From Siderastrea siderea (Eukaryota > Cnidaria > Anthozoa > Scleractinia > Rhizangiidae): a stretch of 64,000 bases of DNA. Under the pieces are notes generated by a model. It made no database searches and was not told the origin of the DNA. It saw only the letters and a program-made list of their open reading frames with translations. The stretch is from NCBI GenBank assembly GCA_964030785.1, contig OZ034971.1:15445400-15509399 (forward strand), in the 5' to 3' direction. Made by a program: the position numbers and the translations under genes. Below are positions 22,701 through 34,700 of this stretch, one piece after another; positions within the stretch are counted from its first letter, which is position 1, and each line of letters begins with the position of its first letter.

Positions 22701-25700
22701 GAAATTTACGACTCAGGTGCGTTATATAAATCAAAAATAAAAACATGCCCGTTTCACGGGTTTTGACTCAAACATTAATATTTCGGCATGAAAGAAACAG
22801 GCAAAATTTCTTCGGTAGCAGTGGAAAATCACATAGTCGTCATTAAAATTGCATAAAGCAAGTATAAAATAAAGTAAAAGGCATCCGTAGTATTAAAAGG
22901 GAAGTGTTGGATGGGAGCACGTAACATGAACCATTGTTCAGATAAGTTTGTTTACATAACATTCCCGCGTGTGTGCTGAAAATGTTTTCGAATGCATTCA
23001 TTCGGCTAAACGCTACGTTAGATAAATCATTGAAAACATTACAAACATCAAAATCTTCACTGAAGGCCAAGAATAATAAGATTTTCCAGCTGCCAAACGA
23101 AAGGTAATTATATCTGAAAATATCCGTAAATAGAACATGCAATTTGGTACACCGAAATCTGACACAAAATGTTGTTTTGATTACAGTACTCATTTTGTAC
23201 CTTGGCAGCGTAACTTAGGGCCTGTTTACATGGAAGGAGGCTGGTAACCCTCCTACAAGGGTTACCCTCCTAGAAGGGTTACCCTTTTCTATTGTTTTCC
23301 CCAGTTTCGTTTACATGAGAGGTCAGGTCACCCTAGGAGGAGGGTTACCCTATCTGTTTGCTAGGGTAACCCTTCTAGAAGGGACAACGTTTTGTTTATT
23401 TAAGCCATGTAAAAGGTCGAGGTAGGGTTACCCTCCTAAGAGGGACAAGTCTAGTGGGATCGGATTACTGTCACATTACCGCCAGACTGTTTAAAATATA
23501 ATAATAACAAATGGCTTTGCGTGCTTAAAAAACCGGAAGAATTATTTCGTCGACCTATGCTTGCAAGATTGAATCAAAAGGACGAAGAAGAAAGTAATAT
23601 TAGTTTGGCGGCCGGAATAGATCATTCTGGTGAAATCGTTATGGTAAAAGACGAAGGCCTTGACCTAAAAGATTCACCACATGGAGTCAGCCACTGGAAA
23701 ATATAAACACAAGTAATATTAAAACAAGAGGCGAGTCTTCAGCCAAAAAGGCAAAGAAATGAGCATGGACGCCCGAAGCCGCTGAGGTGCTTCTCAACTA
23801 CGTAAACGAATTTCGAAGTGCAAAGCTGATCCACATGATGGTTTCAGGTTTTCACACCTTTAGCTGGTAAGACAGCCCCAGGGATAACCTTACACATGTA
23901 AAGAAGGGCTATCTTTTGACCCTCCAAGGAGGGTAACCCTTCTAGGAGGGTTACCCTCCTTCCATGTAAACGGGCCCTTAGCGATTCTTACTCAACATTT
24001 ATTTCTCAAGAGAACTTGTATTTTGTCAGCTACTCGAGTTATAAATTGAAGTGTTGCTGTTTCGTCAAGATACAAAGATAATGAAGCAGAATTGGTCGTA
24101 AATAAAATTTATGACGATATGCATGCACAATAGCATTTGACATGCGACTTAACTTCTGCTCATATACGCGAATTTACCAGAAAATGCAAGTAACCATCGA
24201 AATTTGGATTCTTAAACTATAGTTTAGCTAATTTTTCGCTTTAAGCAAGAAACAGAAATATTTCCAGGGGGTGTAGGAAAAAATTGGAATTTCTGGAGGG
24301 GGGAGGGGTATAGTTTGTGGGCCGTTTTTGGAAAATCCAGAGGGGAGGGGGGGGTCATATGACAAATCCCTTCCGTGGGTGGGGTATGGATATTTTCTGG
24401 AACCACACAATAGGGTTATGTTTTAGTACCTGCTAGAGTTATGAAGTTGATGAAATTGAAGCTTGCAATCTAGTTGATTCTCATAGTAATACATTCAAGC
24501 TAACTGATGTGAATACACAACAAGAAACACTTGTAAGTAGAATCCATATCCACTGATTTGGTACAATGTAAGTTTAGAATGAATATGCTCAAATCTTGAA
24601 ATGTTTCAGTACTATAATCTTATTAAAAGGGGCCAGGGAAATGATACTAACAGGCAACTCTCTTTTTTCACTTAGAATACTTAAAAACAAAAATCTGCAA
24701 CCACTGGAAATTTTACAACCACTATTATAAATCATTTATTAAAAGTTGTTGGTCTGGTAGTATCTCATTCTGTCTTTTCCCCCTTGTTATTCACGAATGC
24801 CAATAATGTTGAACCTTTAAAAATTTAAAACCTGAAGCTCTACATTGACTTTTTCTTTACAAGCGTAAACGACCGGACACATTGTCCGGCCATCCAAGTA
24901 TTTGACCAGACAAAACCTATTTTTAACCAGACACCGTCCATTGACCGGCCATTATTTCAAGCCCTGCAAATGTTGCACGCGATGTTACTTTGTACTTTTT
25001 GCAAACTTGCGAAATTGCAGTACTCTCCACCAACTTAGCATCTTTCGAGTTGGTGTTTAAAATTTAAAACTGTTTTGCTACTCAACTGTTAAATTTATTA
25101 TGTCAAAACAAAATCTATCAGAAATCACTCAGGAAAAAAGAAAACAAAAGGTAATGCAAGTTTCAATTGGACCATATAATGTGAGACAAAGGTTACTTCG
25201 ACGATCAATTTGCCCATAAGAAGTGGAAACAGAAGGAGCTATTTCAAGAAAAAATACCAAAGTACAGCCACAAAAAGAACACGGATCGACTGCAGAGCTT
25301 CAGATAGCGATCATGCGTTTTTTTCAAAATGGATAATCAAAGCGGGTGCATCCTTAAGATCCTATAGGATCCTAAACAAGATCCTTTGGGATCCTAAACA
25401 AGATCCTATAGGATCCTAAACAAGACCCTGTAGGATCCTAAACAAGATCCTGTAGGATCCTAAGAAGACCCTGTAGGATCCTAAACAAGATCCTTTGGGA
25501 TCCTAAACAAGACCCTGTAGGATCCTAAACAAGACCCTGTAGGATCCTAAACAAGATCCTTTGGGATCCTAAACAAGACCCTGTAGGATCCTAAACAAGA
25601 CCCTGTAGGATCCTAAACAAGATCCTGTAGAATCCTAAACAAGACCCTGTAGGATCCTAAACAAGATCCTTTGGGATCCTAAACAAGACCCTGTAGGATC

Positions 25701-28700
25701 CTAAACAAGATCCTGTAGGATCCTAAACAAGATCCTGTAGGATCCTAAACAAGATCCTTTGGGATCCTAAACAAGATCCTGTAGGGTCCTAAACAAGACC
25801 CTGTAGGATCCTAAACAAGATCCTGTAGGATCCTAAACAAGACTCTGTAGGATCCTAAACAAGATCCTTTGGGATCCTAAACAAGATCCTTTGGGATCCT
25901 AAACAAGACCCTGTAGGATCCTAAACAAGATCCTGTAGGATCCTAAACAAGATCCTGTAGGATCCTACAGGATTTTAACTACAACCTTTTCAGGATCCTG
26001 ATCTAGGATCAGTTAATTTATTCAAAGAACATTGCCCTTTTTTCTCTACTTTGCCCCAAGTAAAATGAATGAGAAGGAAGCAACAGGCAGCTGCTAACAT
26101 CCGTCATGCATTGCAAGAGTTCCACATGTGAACAAAGCACACAATTAATGAACTGAAGGTCCCATCCAAAAATTTGGGCAGTTTGGAGTAAAACAAAAAT
26201 GGCCTAAAGGTGGTTATGCTCTCAGCCCTTCAATTGTTGAATAGTTCATCTTTAGAGTCTTAAAGATGGTGCCTCCTTTTGTTACTGCACATATGTTCTG
26301 TGCATCTTGGGTCTGGTCCGAGATATTTGGGTTTCTTAAGAAATTTGCCTATGAATACAATGGGTGATTCCAGAAAATATCCATACCCTACCACGGGCGG
26401 CATCTTCATCTAGACCCCCCCTTGCCTTAGGAAAATCCAAAATCCTCAACCCTCCCTTGCCCTCAGAATTCCAAAACGTTCTCCCCCCCCCATGCCTTCG
26501 GAATTCCGTAATCACTCAAACGCCCCTTAGGAATTGCCGCTTTTTGCTTCCAGCTGATTTGAAAAGCCCTCTCTATATTCCAAACACCTTTACAAAACGG
26601 AAATTAATCCTTTTGCTCCCTCCGAAAGAAAAAACATACATTCAGTACAGCAAACAGTCAATGTTGTGTGATGACAAACGGCGGCTGACTGAGTGATATT
26701 TTACATTGTAACCTTCCACACCAGAAGATACACTACCGATAATCCATTAAACATTAGAAAACTCAAACGGCTTTGAAGTCATTCCAATGCTTGGTCCAAT
26801 GTTTAAACGTGTGTCTATAATTTTTGGTGTCAAGGGTTGCCGTGAATAATTTGCCTGCCAAATGCGATGTAAAATTAATTAAGTTAACAACAAAGCTAAA
26901 ATTTTCAGAATTGAAATTGGAAATTGTGTTTGCCAGACTCAAACCTGCCGTCAAAAGTGAAACTGTTGAATGTAACGTATTCTAAAAATCAAAGTTTGTG
27001 ATGTTAGGAAAAGAAATGAGTAAAATAGCAAGCTTTTTTTCTACAATTATTTTTAGTTCACAGTGAACTTAATTTGCATACTGTACTGCGGCCTCAAATA
27101 AATTGTGCGAGAACAAATCAAACTTTTTCCCTGCAATTTATCCTTCGATTAAAATTAAACAAGAAATTCTGAAGAATTTACAGGCGGCAGACAGTCTCTC
27201 ACTCACCCCCCCCCCCTCCCCTTTTCCTAAGGAAAAAAGGTTTCTTTTTTAAAAAGCAACAGCGACAATCTCCTATTGTTGAAATCGCAGATCAGCTAAG
27301 ACCACGGAAGGCTATCAATCACGAGTTGTTGACAGGCAACGTAGTATAATACGGGTTTTGTTAAAAGGTCACAAAAATGATAACAGTTATTTGTGTTCTC
27401 CTACAACCTGCGTGTACTGTCACGACCTGTCACCGTATTCCCTTTGAAAACATGTTTTACCTTAACTTAAGTTGGATACGCCGCAAAACCCCAAAAAAGA
27501 AAATTAGACTCCTTTCTACCGTTTATTTTTTCATAACCAACACTACTTCAAACAGAAAAATAAAACAGACTTTTAACATTGCCCTTCGCTGACCTCCTTT
27601 GCACAATAAGCACTTCCTGTATGTAATGCACTTTAGTAGATCCTGGTTTCCGGTGACCTGTTATCGACAATTTGCACTTCCGATATGTAAGGAATTAAAT
27701 GTATGTAAACATATTATATTATAGATGTCCGATATGGCACGCTGTCATGATCTGTCACCGTGTTGCCTTTAAAAATACGTTTTATGAACACGTCTGTAGC
27801 GATTCTAATGTATTTTGTCAATACTACCCTGAAGTGTTCTGCAATCTTAGATGGGAAATTGAATTCAACTTAAAAAGATCTTCAGTAAAGATCATCATTG
27901 TTTATTCAAGTGCTAGTATGTCCGGTATTTGATAGATTGGATTTCCAACCTGATAAAATCTATGTGCTTACGTCATTATAACATCAAACCCATTGTTCAA
28001 AAGGCTGCGCGAACTCAAGGAGAATAAGTAACTGACTTAGACGACAACGAAAACGAAAAAAAAATGCATTTTACGAGACGGCCTCACGTGCGTTACCACA
28101 CATGCGCCACCTAAATAGTAAGTGAAACTCTCATTGAAACTCAAAGTCAATGACAACTTTAAAAGAATTTGTACAAAATAGTGAATGTAGTCTGATCAAA
28201 AGTGCATCAAATTTGCACAATGTGTGAAATCTGACCTTTTCAATGAACGTCGCATGGTATGTAATGCAACAATTTAACATGTGTCTCGATGATATCTGCT
28301 TTAATATAGGGGCTGAAAACCCTTTGCTGGGATCTACAGTATTGTATTCGAGCAAAACAATCGAAGAAAAGCCTATGATCACTTTTGTGACCGATCTACT
28401 GGCAAGTGAACAGCTTTCAGCCATCATATGTTAGCAAAAACATTATACATGTATTGACCATGACCATTGAAATGCGTGTCCAGCATGTTGATTGAGTTGA
28501 ACGTGTCTCGTGTTTATGAGTGAATCATCGTCCTTAGATAAGTCATTTTTGACGAGTTTACCTTGAAGAGACTTAACTACACCAAACTGGAAGTTACTCT
28601 CCTGAAAATCCCTCCATGCCTTCGGAATTCGAGTCCAATGAACCCCCCATGTCCTCGGAATTCCAGTCGACGTAGCCCCCCCTCCCCTTCGGAATTCTGA

Positions 28701-31700
28701 GATGCTGCCCATGGTATGGGAATGGATATTTTCTGGAACCGCCCAATGGTATTTTTTGCATGGTTTATGACTACAGTGAAACTTATTTTAAGCAGACGCC
28801 CGTGGGACCCTCGCTAGTTTCCACTTAACACAGGGTGTCCTCTTAATACAGGTTCAGTCTGTTAAATTGCAAACAATAGTTACAATTATTGACCTCTTAT
28901 AGCTCCACCTTTATTTACCCGCATACTAGACATGCTTTGTCACAAACCTTTCACTACTGGCCATTCCGGGTAGAATTACTAATTGGAAAACACGCTCTTT
29001 GAAGCAGATAGCAAAGCCATAATGTCATAAAAATAACTTCGGTAACAAAATGGCTTTTTGGTGTCTGTGTCTGCTTAATAGAGGTGTCCACTGAATATGG
29101 GTTTGTTTTAAAGTAAGCATGGGAAGCAAATTTAGGGACTTAAGCTGGTGTCCGCTTAATATGGGGTCCGCTTAATACAGGTTTCACTGTATGTGGAAAA
29201 AGCAGATCTTAGCAAGGAGTATCAGAATCCAATGGGGGTAACCGCACATTCTTCAGAGATAACTGAGCTTAAATTGGAAAGAAAATGCCATACATTCTTT
29301 GTATTTTAAAGCTTTTTTAGAATTATGGTTGCTTAATTATCTCAGAAAAATGTGGGGCTGCCCACATTTTTTTCTTTTTAGATTCCAATAGGTCTTGCTA
29401 AGATCTAACTTTTTCCCCATAGTTATAACCTTATATACCAAACCAAAAATACCTCTGTATTAGGACCCACTGCCCTTAAGACTGTACAGTGGAATGCCTC
29501 TATGGCAATAGAGCACTACAATTTCAATGCAATTGTTGAACACTTGCACTACACCTGTACACTAAACATAGGCCCACAATGCATGCAGAACTGACAAATT
29601 GTTGGTTTGTCTTGAAAACAAAGCAAGTGAGGTTTGCATAACTGCACATTTGATAACATTCAAACATGCATAACAGTAACTTACAGCATGTCACAATTTG
29701 TGGGTAACTGCATGTCCCATGAAAACAATTATTAATAACTTTATGTCCACTTTTGAAGAGTTAATTTTAATCAGAATATTAGAATTTCAGTGTTATTGAT
29801 GTTGTCCAGTCATTAAACAGAAAAAAAAACAGAGGACTGGAACCCACATTCTGCAGGTTTGGAGGCACACACCCACCCCACTGCACTCTCTGGTCTCTTT
29901 TCACATGATGTCACAGGTGATTGAGATAAACACAGATGTTTTTTCCCAGAAATAAATTTTCGGACCTGAGCAAAAAGTATGGTCGTGGACAGAAAAAACC
30001 TAAATCCACTCGCTCTGCTAGGTTTTACTTTGGGACCACTGCCGAATGTTGCAAACTCAAGCGATATAAACTTGGACGTCCAGCGAGTTCACAAATCCAC
30101 TGATTCCATGGATATCCATGTATCAGTTCCAGGCCTACTCGGAGAATGCACACGTTTTACATTTTTCCAACTTTAACTGAACTTAGTCGGTTAAAAATGG
30201 CACTGTGGCATTATGACTCTATGAGGTGTATGAAGTTTATGAATTGTTGCACTCTCTGTACAACACTTCATCTCAGCTACAATATGGCTCTACAACATGG
30301 AGAAAAAAAATCAATATTTTCTGCCATGTTTTCTTTTCTCGGGAATCTGGTGATGTATCATCATTAAAAGAAAACCTGTCTGGTCTTGTGTACTGCACGT
30401 ATACCATAGAATATAATTGTACTCATTTTGGGTGTTCTTTGTACTCTGCTAGTTGTAATGGGATAATAGTAGAGAGTACAAAGATGGGAAATTTCTTTAG
30501 TGAATTGTTTGGTAATTGAGAGGAAAGTTAGTAATGTAGGATTGTAAAGCACCATGTTTATTGCTAGGCTTTCAAGTACTGACAATTTCACATTATAAAG
30601 TTCATAGTTAAATAATATTTAATTTACATCAAAAATCACTTGCACCCAAAGATGGCCATGTCTTATAAACTACAAAGCTTCTTGAGATAGCTCAATGCTC
30701 ACAAGCCTTTAATTTGATTTGCTAGGTGTTGCAGCTGTTTTTCCGTGATTATGTCCATGGATGGTATTACACAGTAAGCACCGATGAAGGCTTCCTGTAT
30801 GATCTCAGACAGACGCTACAGAGGGCACTCATAGCTTTTGCAAACAGGTTATTTATATTTGAGTTTTTGGTATGAGGTTTTACTATGAGATCACTACATA
30901 TGTACCTGTGGTAAAATGTAGTTAATGGAGAGGGTGTAAGTAGTCATTCCTCAAGCTTTTAAGATCACCATACTCTATAATTATAATTTGGGGGGGGGGG
31001 GGTTGGGTGTGTCTATATGACTGATTTTGCAACTCATGGTTAAAAATTCCAAGTTCTTCCATAGTGGTGCAGTGACCTCCTATAATCAAGCGGTAGGCGG
31101 TAAAATTTACCGCTTGTAGCACCGTTTGCAACCAGTTAGAATCACATACTAAGGTCTGGATTAGAAATATCTAACAGATTTGGATTGTAAACAGGGTTAT
31201 TATCGGATTGACTTATGAAAAGACTGATGTCTGTCATACTACATGTACGTACCACGCAAGTGCTTGTCAAGTAACTTTTCTCATTATGGCCATGCATTCT
31301 TGCAATAAAAAAAGTCTTAACCTCTCAATGTTTCTACGTTCGTAAGGTAATAGTCTTATCTTCTTGATGTTTCTCCGTGCATTAGTATGTTCGCCAGTGT
31401 TATCTTATCTTCTGGGCATTTCTTCATGTGTTATATATTAATGTTATCTTCTCGACGTTTGTCTTTATGTAAGTATATTCAAAAGGTGCTCTTAGTTTTA
31501 TCTCCGTGACACCTCCCCACATTAGCAGGCTCATAAGGTATTAGTGTTTAACTTATCCTCTCGACCCTTGTCCGTACGTTGAGATGTTCCTAAGCGCTGT
31601 TAGTGTTAAGTATCTTCTCCACGAAGCTCTTCATACATACGTGCCTTCTACATTGTACATGTAAGGTATTTATGTAAGTCTTATTTTCTCGGCGTTTCTC

Positions 31701-34700
31701 TGTATGTTAATACAGTTTTTTTGTAAGTTGCTGTAAGTCTTGTCTTCTCAACATTTATGTGTATGTCAATACGTTCCTTGAGACAGGAATCGCAAACTTC
31801 AAGCGTTTTGAAGGGTTTTCAAGATGTGTGTGAGCCTAGTGTCATGGGCAACACTCCGGGTCTCATGACAACACTTCCACTCCAGGGTAGAAAAAGATTT
31901 GCAACAAAGCTGCTTTTCTGGTCTGTAAAACTGTTTTACCTGTTGCCTGAAAACTAGGGAGAAAACTGGTGATGCTGTCGGAGCAACAAGAACTGGATTT
32001 GGGGGAGAGTTGCTTACAAAACAAGAAAGCCGAATGGGCATTTTAACCGGCCGTTCTTTTGACTATAGCGTTACTGGATGACGTAATGTTTAAACTCTGA
32101 TGACTCAGCTTATCTTTCTTATCGCTTTTATTTCTGCTGAAAAATGCAAATTCACTCAAACGTTGAATGTTGGTATAAATTTGTCCACAACTGAGGATGC
32201 TTACAAAGGGATGACAAAATATTTACTGTTTTGCCTAGATCGTGAATACAAACAGTGAACGTAGCAGTGGAATCAAAATATAACGCTTGATAAAGACGAG
32301 CTCAAGCAGATCATCAGAGTCTGGGGCACATTAAGGCATATCTCATGGCGTGATGTTTAACTTACAAAATTACCTCAAACCCAACCAACACCACACGCAA
32401 ACCACACGCATCGCTTGATAATATTCAGTTGTTTTCTAACTTAAAGACTCGTAAAAGCTACCTCATTAATTGATCCCCTTATTAATGACTGATTCCTTCG
32501 TCTTTATGCAATTAAAATCAACTTCTCGCGTCAAATAAACACTCATCTCTCTCCCTTCTCAAGAACTATGATGTATCAATGGTGCAATCTACTAATTGCA
32601 TCATCATACTAGTGCCAATCCCTTTTCTTCCTAAGCCACCGTTCCTTACCGTGCTAATAAGCTGCAAACACAGCTGTCGTTTCTCTCCTCTACGAAATAT
32701 AGGTTACCCAATGAGAAAACTTACAATCAACTTCAGAAACCGTCCCCCCATAAAACGCCAAGGGAAACTGCCTCTCACGCAGCACAATATTACACCGCTG
32801 CTATACAAAACGCAGCTTTCAAAGCAAATCACAGAAGCGTGATATGCTCCTCACATTCACAAATCCTTCCACTCCCACATTTTTACATCCCTCAAAATGT
32901 CAATCCCCATTACAAAACTCCTGCGCTAAAACATTTTTCACCATAATCACTAACTAGATCAGACAACACAGCTAATTTCGCATTTAATCCTATTAGCTGC
33001 TTTACTCAGTTGCGCATGCGCATACAAGACAAATACTGAAACCCCATACTTAAGAACCCTTCGCCGTTCATGTCTCAAACACTGTAAATTAAAAGACGTA
33101 CACACGAACGTAACATTCAGCAGACTAATATGCCCATGCGTCTTATATAAGATAGTTCCGCTCTTGAGTACCCGTACCACAAGCTTTACAGCGCTTTGTT
33201 CGTATGTTAATCCAACTGACGCAAAAAATAGAACCGTGTCCGTTTTATAAACCGATACCCAACCCCCCAGGGTAAAAAAATACCAGCTTCACTCAAGACA
33301 CAAGCCAAATATGCGGGGTAAACCAGAAGTGAAGGGCACGTGTTTGTTTGGCTGAGTGTAAAGTGAAGTCTGGGGAGACGGGAGTTAACTACAAAAAAAT
33401 AATGGGTTTTGCTAGATCGTGTCGCCACCATATTGGTAATGGCTGGCCCAAAAAAGCATTGGTTGCACAAGAACTGGGTTCCCTCCAGTTGGATGGTTAA
33501 TAAACATGTCAACAATAATAAAAAAGTAATTACCCTCCCATCGCCAATATGGCGGTGATGGGATCTCGTAATACCCATTCTTTAGTTTTTTTCTAGGTTA
33601 CTTGCCCCAGACTTCCGGTTTCACTCTGCTGAACAAAATAATACTTGTTGCCACTTTCGCTAAACATAAATAGCATCGATTCACCAAAATTTTATCAATA
33701 AATCTATTTAAATTTCTGTGCCCGTGTCATTGAGAATTACCCTGAGATGTCAGTTCGTTTTAAAAATCGTGATGTTGCTGAATCACGCTATGGTCAAAAT
33801 ATTTCATCACATTCTTCTTTGCAAGGGCTGGGAAAAGGTTTCATACTATCAGGGATTCATATTATCACAGGGATAAGGGTGCGGAGAAGATGCAGAGGGG
33901 GAATGGCAGCAAACACCTCAAAGGTACAATAAATCACCAACTTTAAAATTTACACCATTTGGGCTCATATCTTGAGTGACCATTGATAATACATTTTGCA
34001 CCTTGAGGAGAGGGAGAACAATGGTGAGGTCCAATGCCCCTGGGGCTATTCTTGTTTTCAGTGTGAAGCTGTTACCAACTCTTTATATACTGATGAATTG
34101 AGAGTAGTCTCTTTATGCTTCACTGTATTTGAGTTAACTTCTATGTGTTTTGCTTGATGTTTTTCAGGTCCAAGGATGTTGAATGGGTAAACTTTTTGAC
34201 AACACGTTTTGTGGATGACATAACAAATCATTTAAAAATCTACCGTAAGGCTAAACAGAGAGTGGAGAAAAGTGCAGGTTTGAATACATTTTATTTGCTT
34301 TGTTCTGGTTCACACCCTTGTCGAAGCTCAAAAAATGCTCAATTTAGGTTGCAATAAGACTTTCGTTGGGTTGAAAACACATGCCAGGTCACCATCGCTA
34401 AGTTTAAAAGATAGCCTTGAGTTTTGTTGGTAGCCAGTATTGCGAAACATTATTCGCTGTTTCCTTTCACTGGATGTCTATAAACCTGCATTTGTTAGTA
34501 CTAGTTGACTGTGTATTTACACTACAGGTATATTTGACGGACAACATTCGTATTTTGGAGAAGGTCACCGATCGGAGGCGGTATATCTTACAAGAGGGGG
34601 CCGCACTGGGAAGTTTGACTGCATTAGCAAGAAAATTATTCCAACATGAGAACCTACATGTTATGTTGCATCACACTACCCGATACAAACAAGGCAATAC

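Larger units (their letters stand above)
21786..24971. mobile_element. CAGGGCTTGAAAT-ended element (second layer; hAT-like ends)
   Basis: Inverted ends CAGGGCTTGAAAT (21791) and ATTTCAAGCCCTG (ending 24966) are flanked by CAAAT on both sides (21786-21790, 24967-24971). Subterminal repeats of the 'accagac/gaccgg' type occur on both sides. CAGGG ends suggest hAT, although five bases is shorter than the classical 8-bp duplication. It encloses the AAT-flanked element 22088-24408. Confidence 0.7.
21571..25357. mobile_element. TTAA-flanked DNA element (outer layer of nested stack)
   Basis: TTAA at 21571-21574 and 25354-25357 borders inverted ends GGATACACGGAAGG (left) and GGATGCACCCGC (right, read inwards). 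It sits inside the GGATCC minisatellite and itself contains the CAGGG-ended element 21791-24966. No transposase was recognised. The terminal match is short, so superfamily assignment is open (TTAA insertion as in piggyBac/Kolobok). Confidence 0.65.

Noticed and set aside
25358..25975. A CRISPR-like array
   Set aside because: Continuous 22-bp tandem units without unique spacers in an animal genome; it is a minisatellite.
33207..33578. 123-residue minus-strand frame as a gene
   Set aside because: No recognisable domain or splice context; likely chance or an old unassigned repeat.
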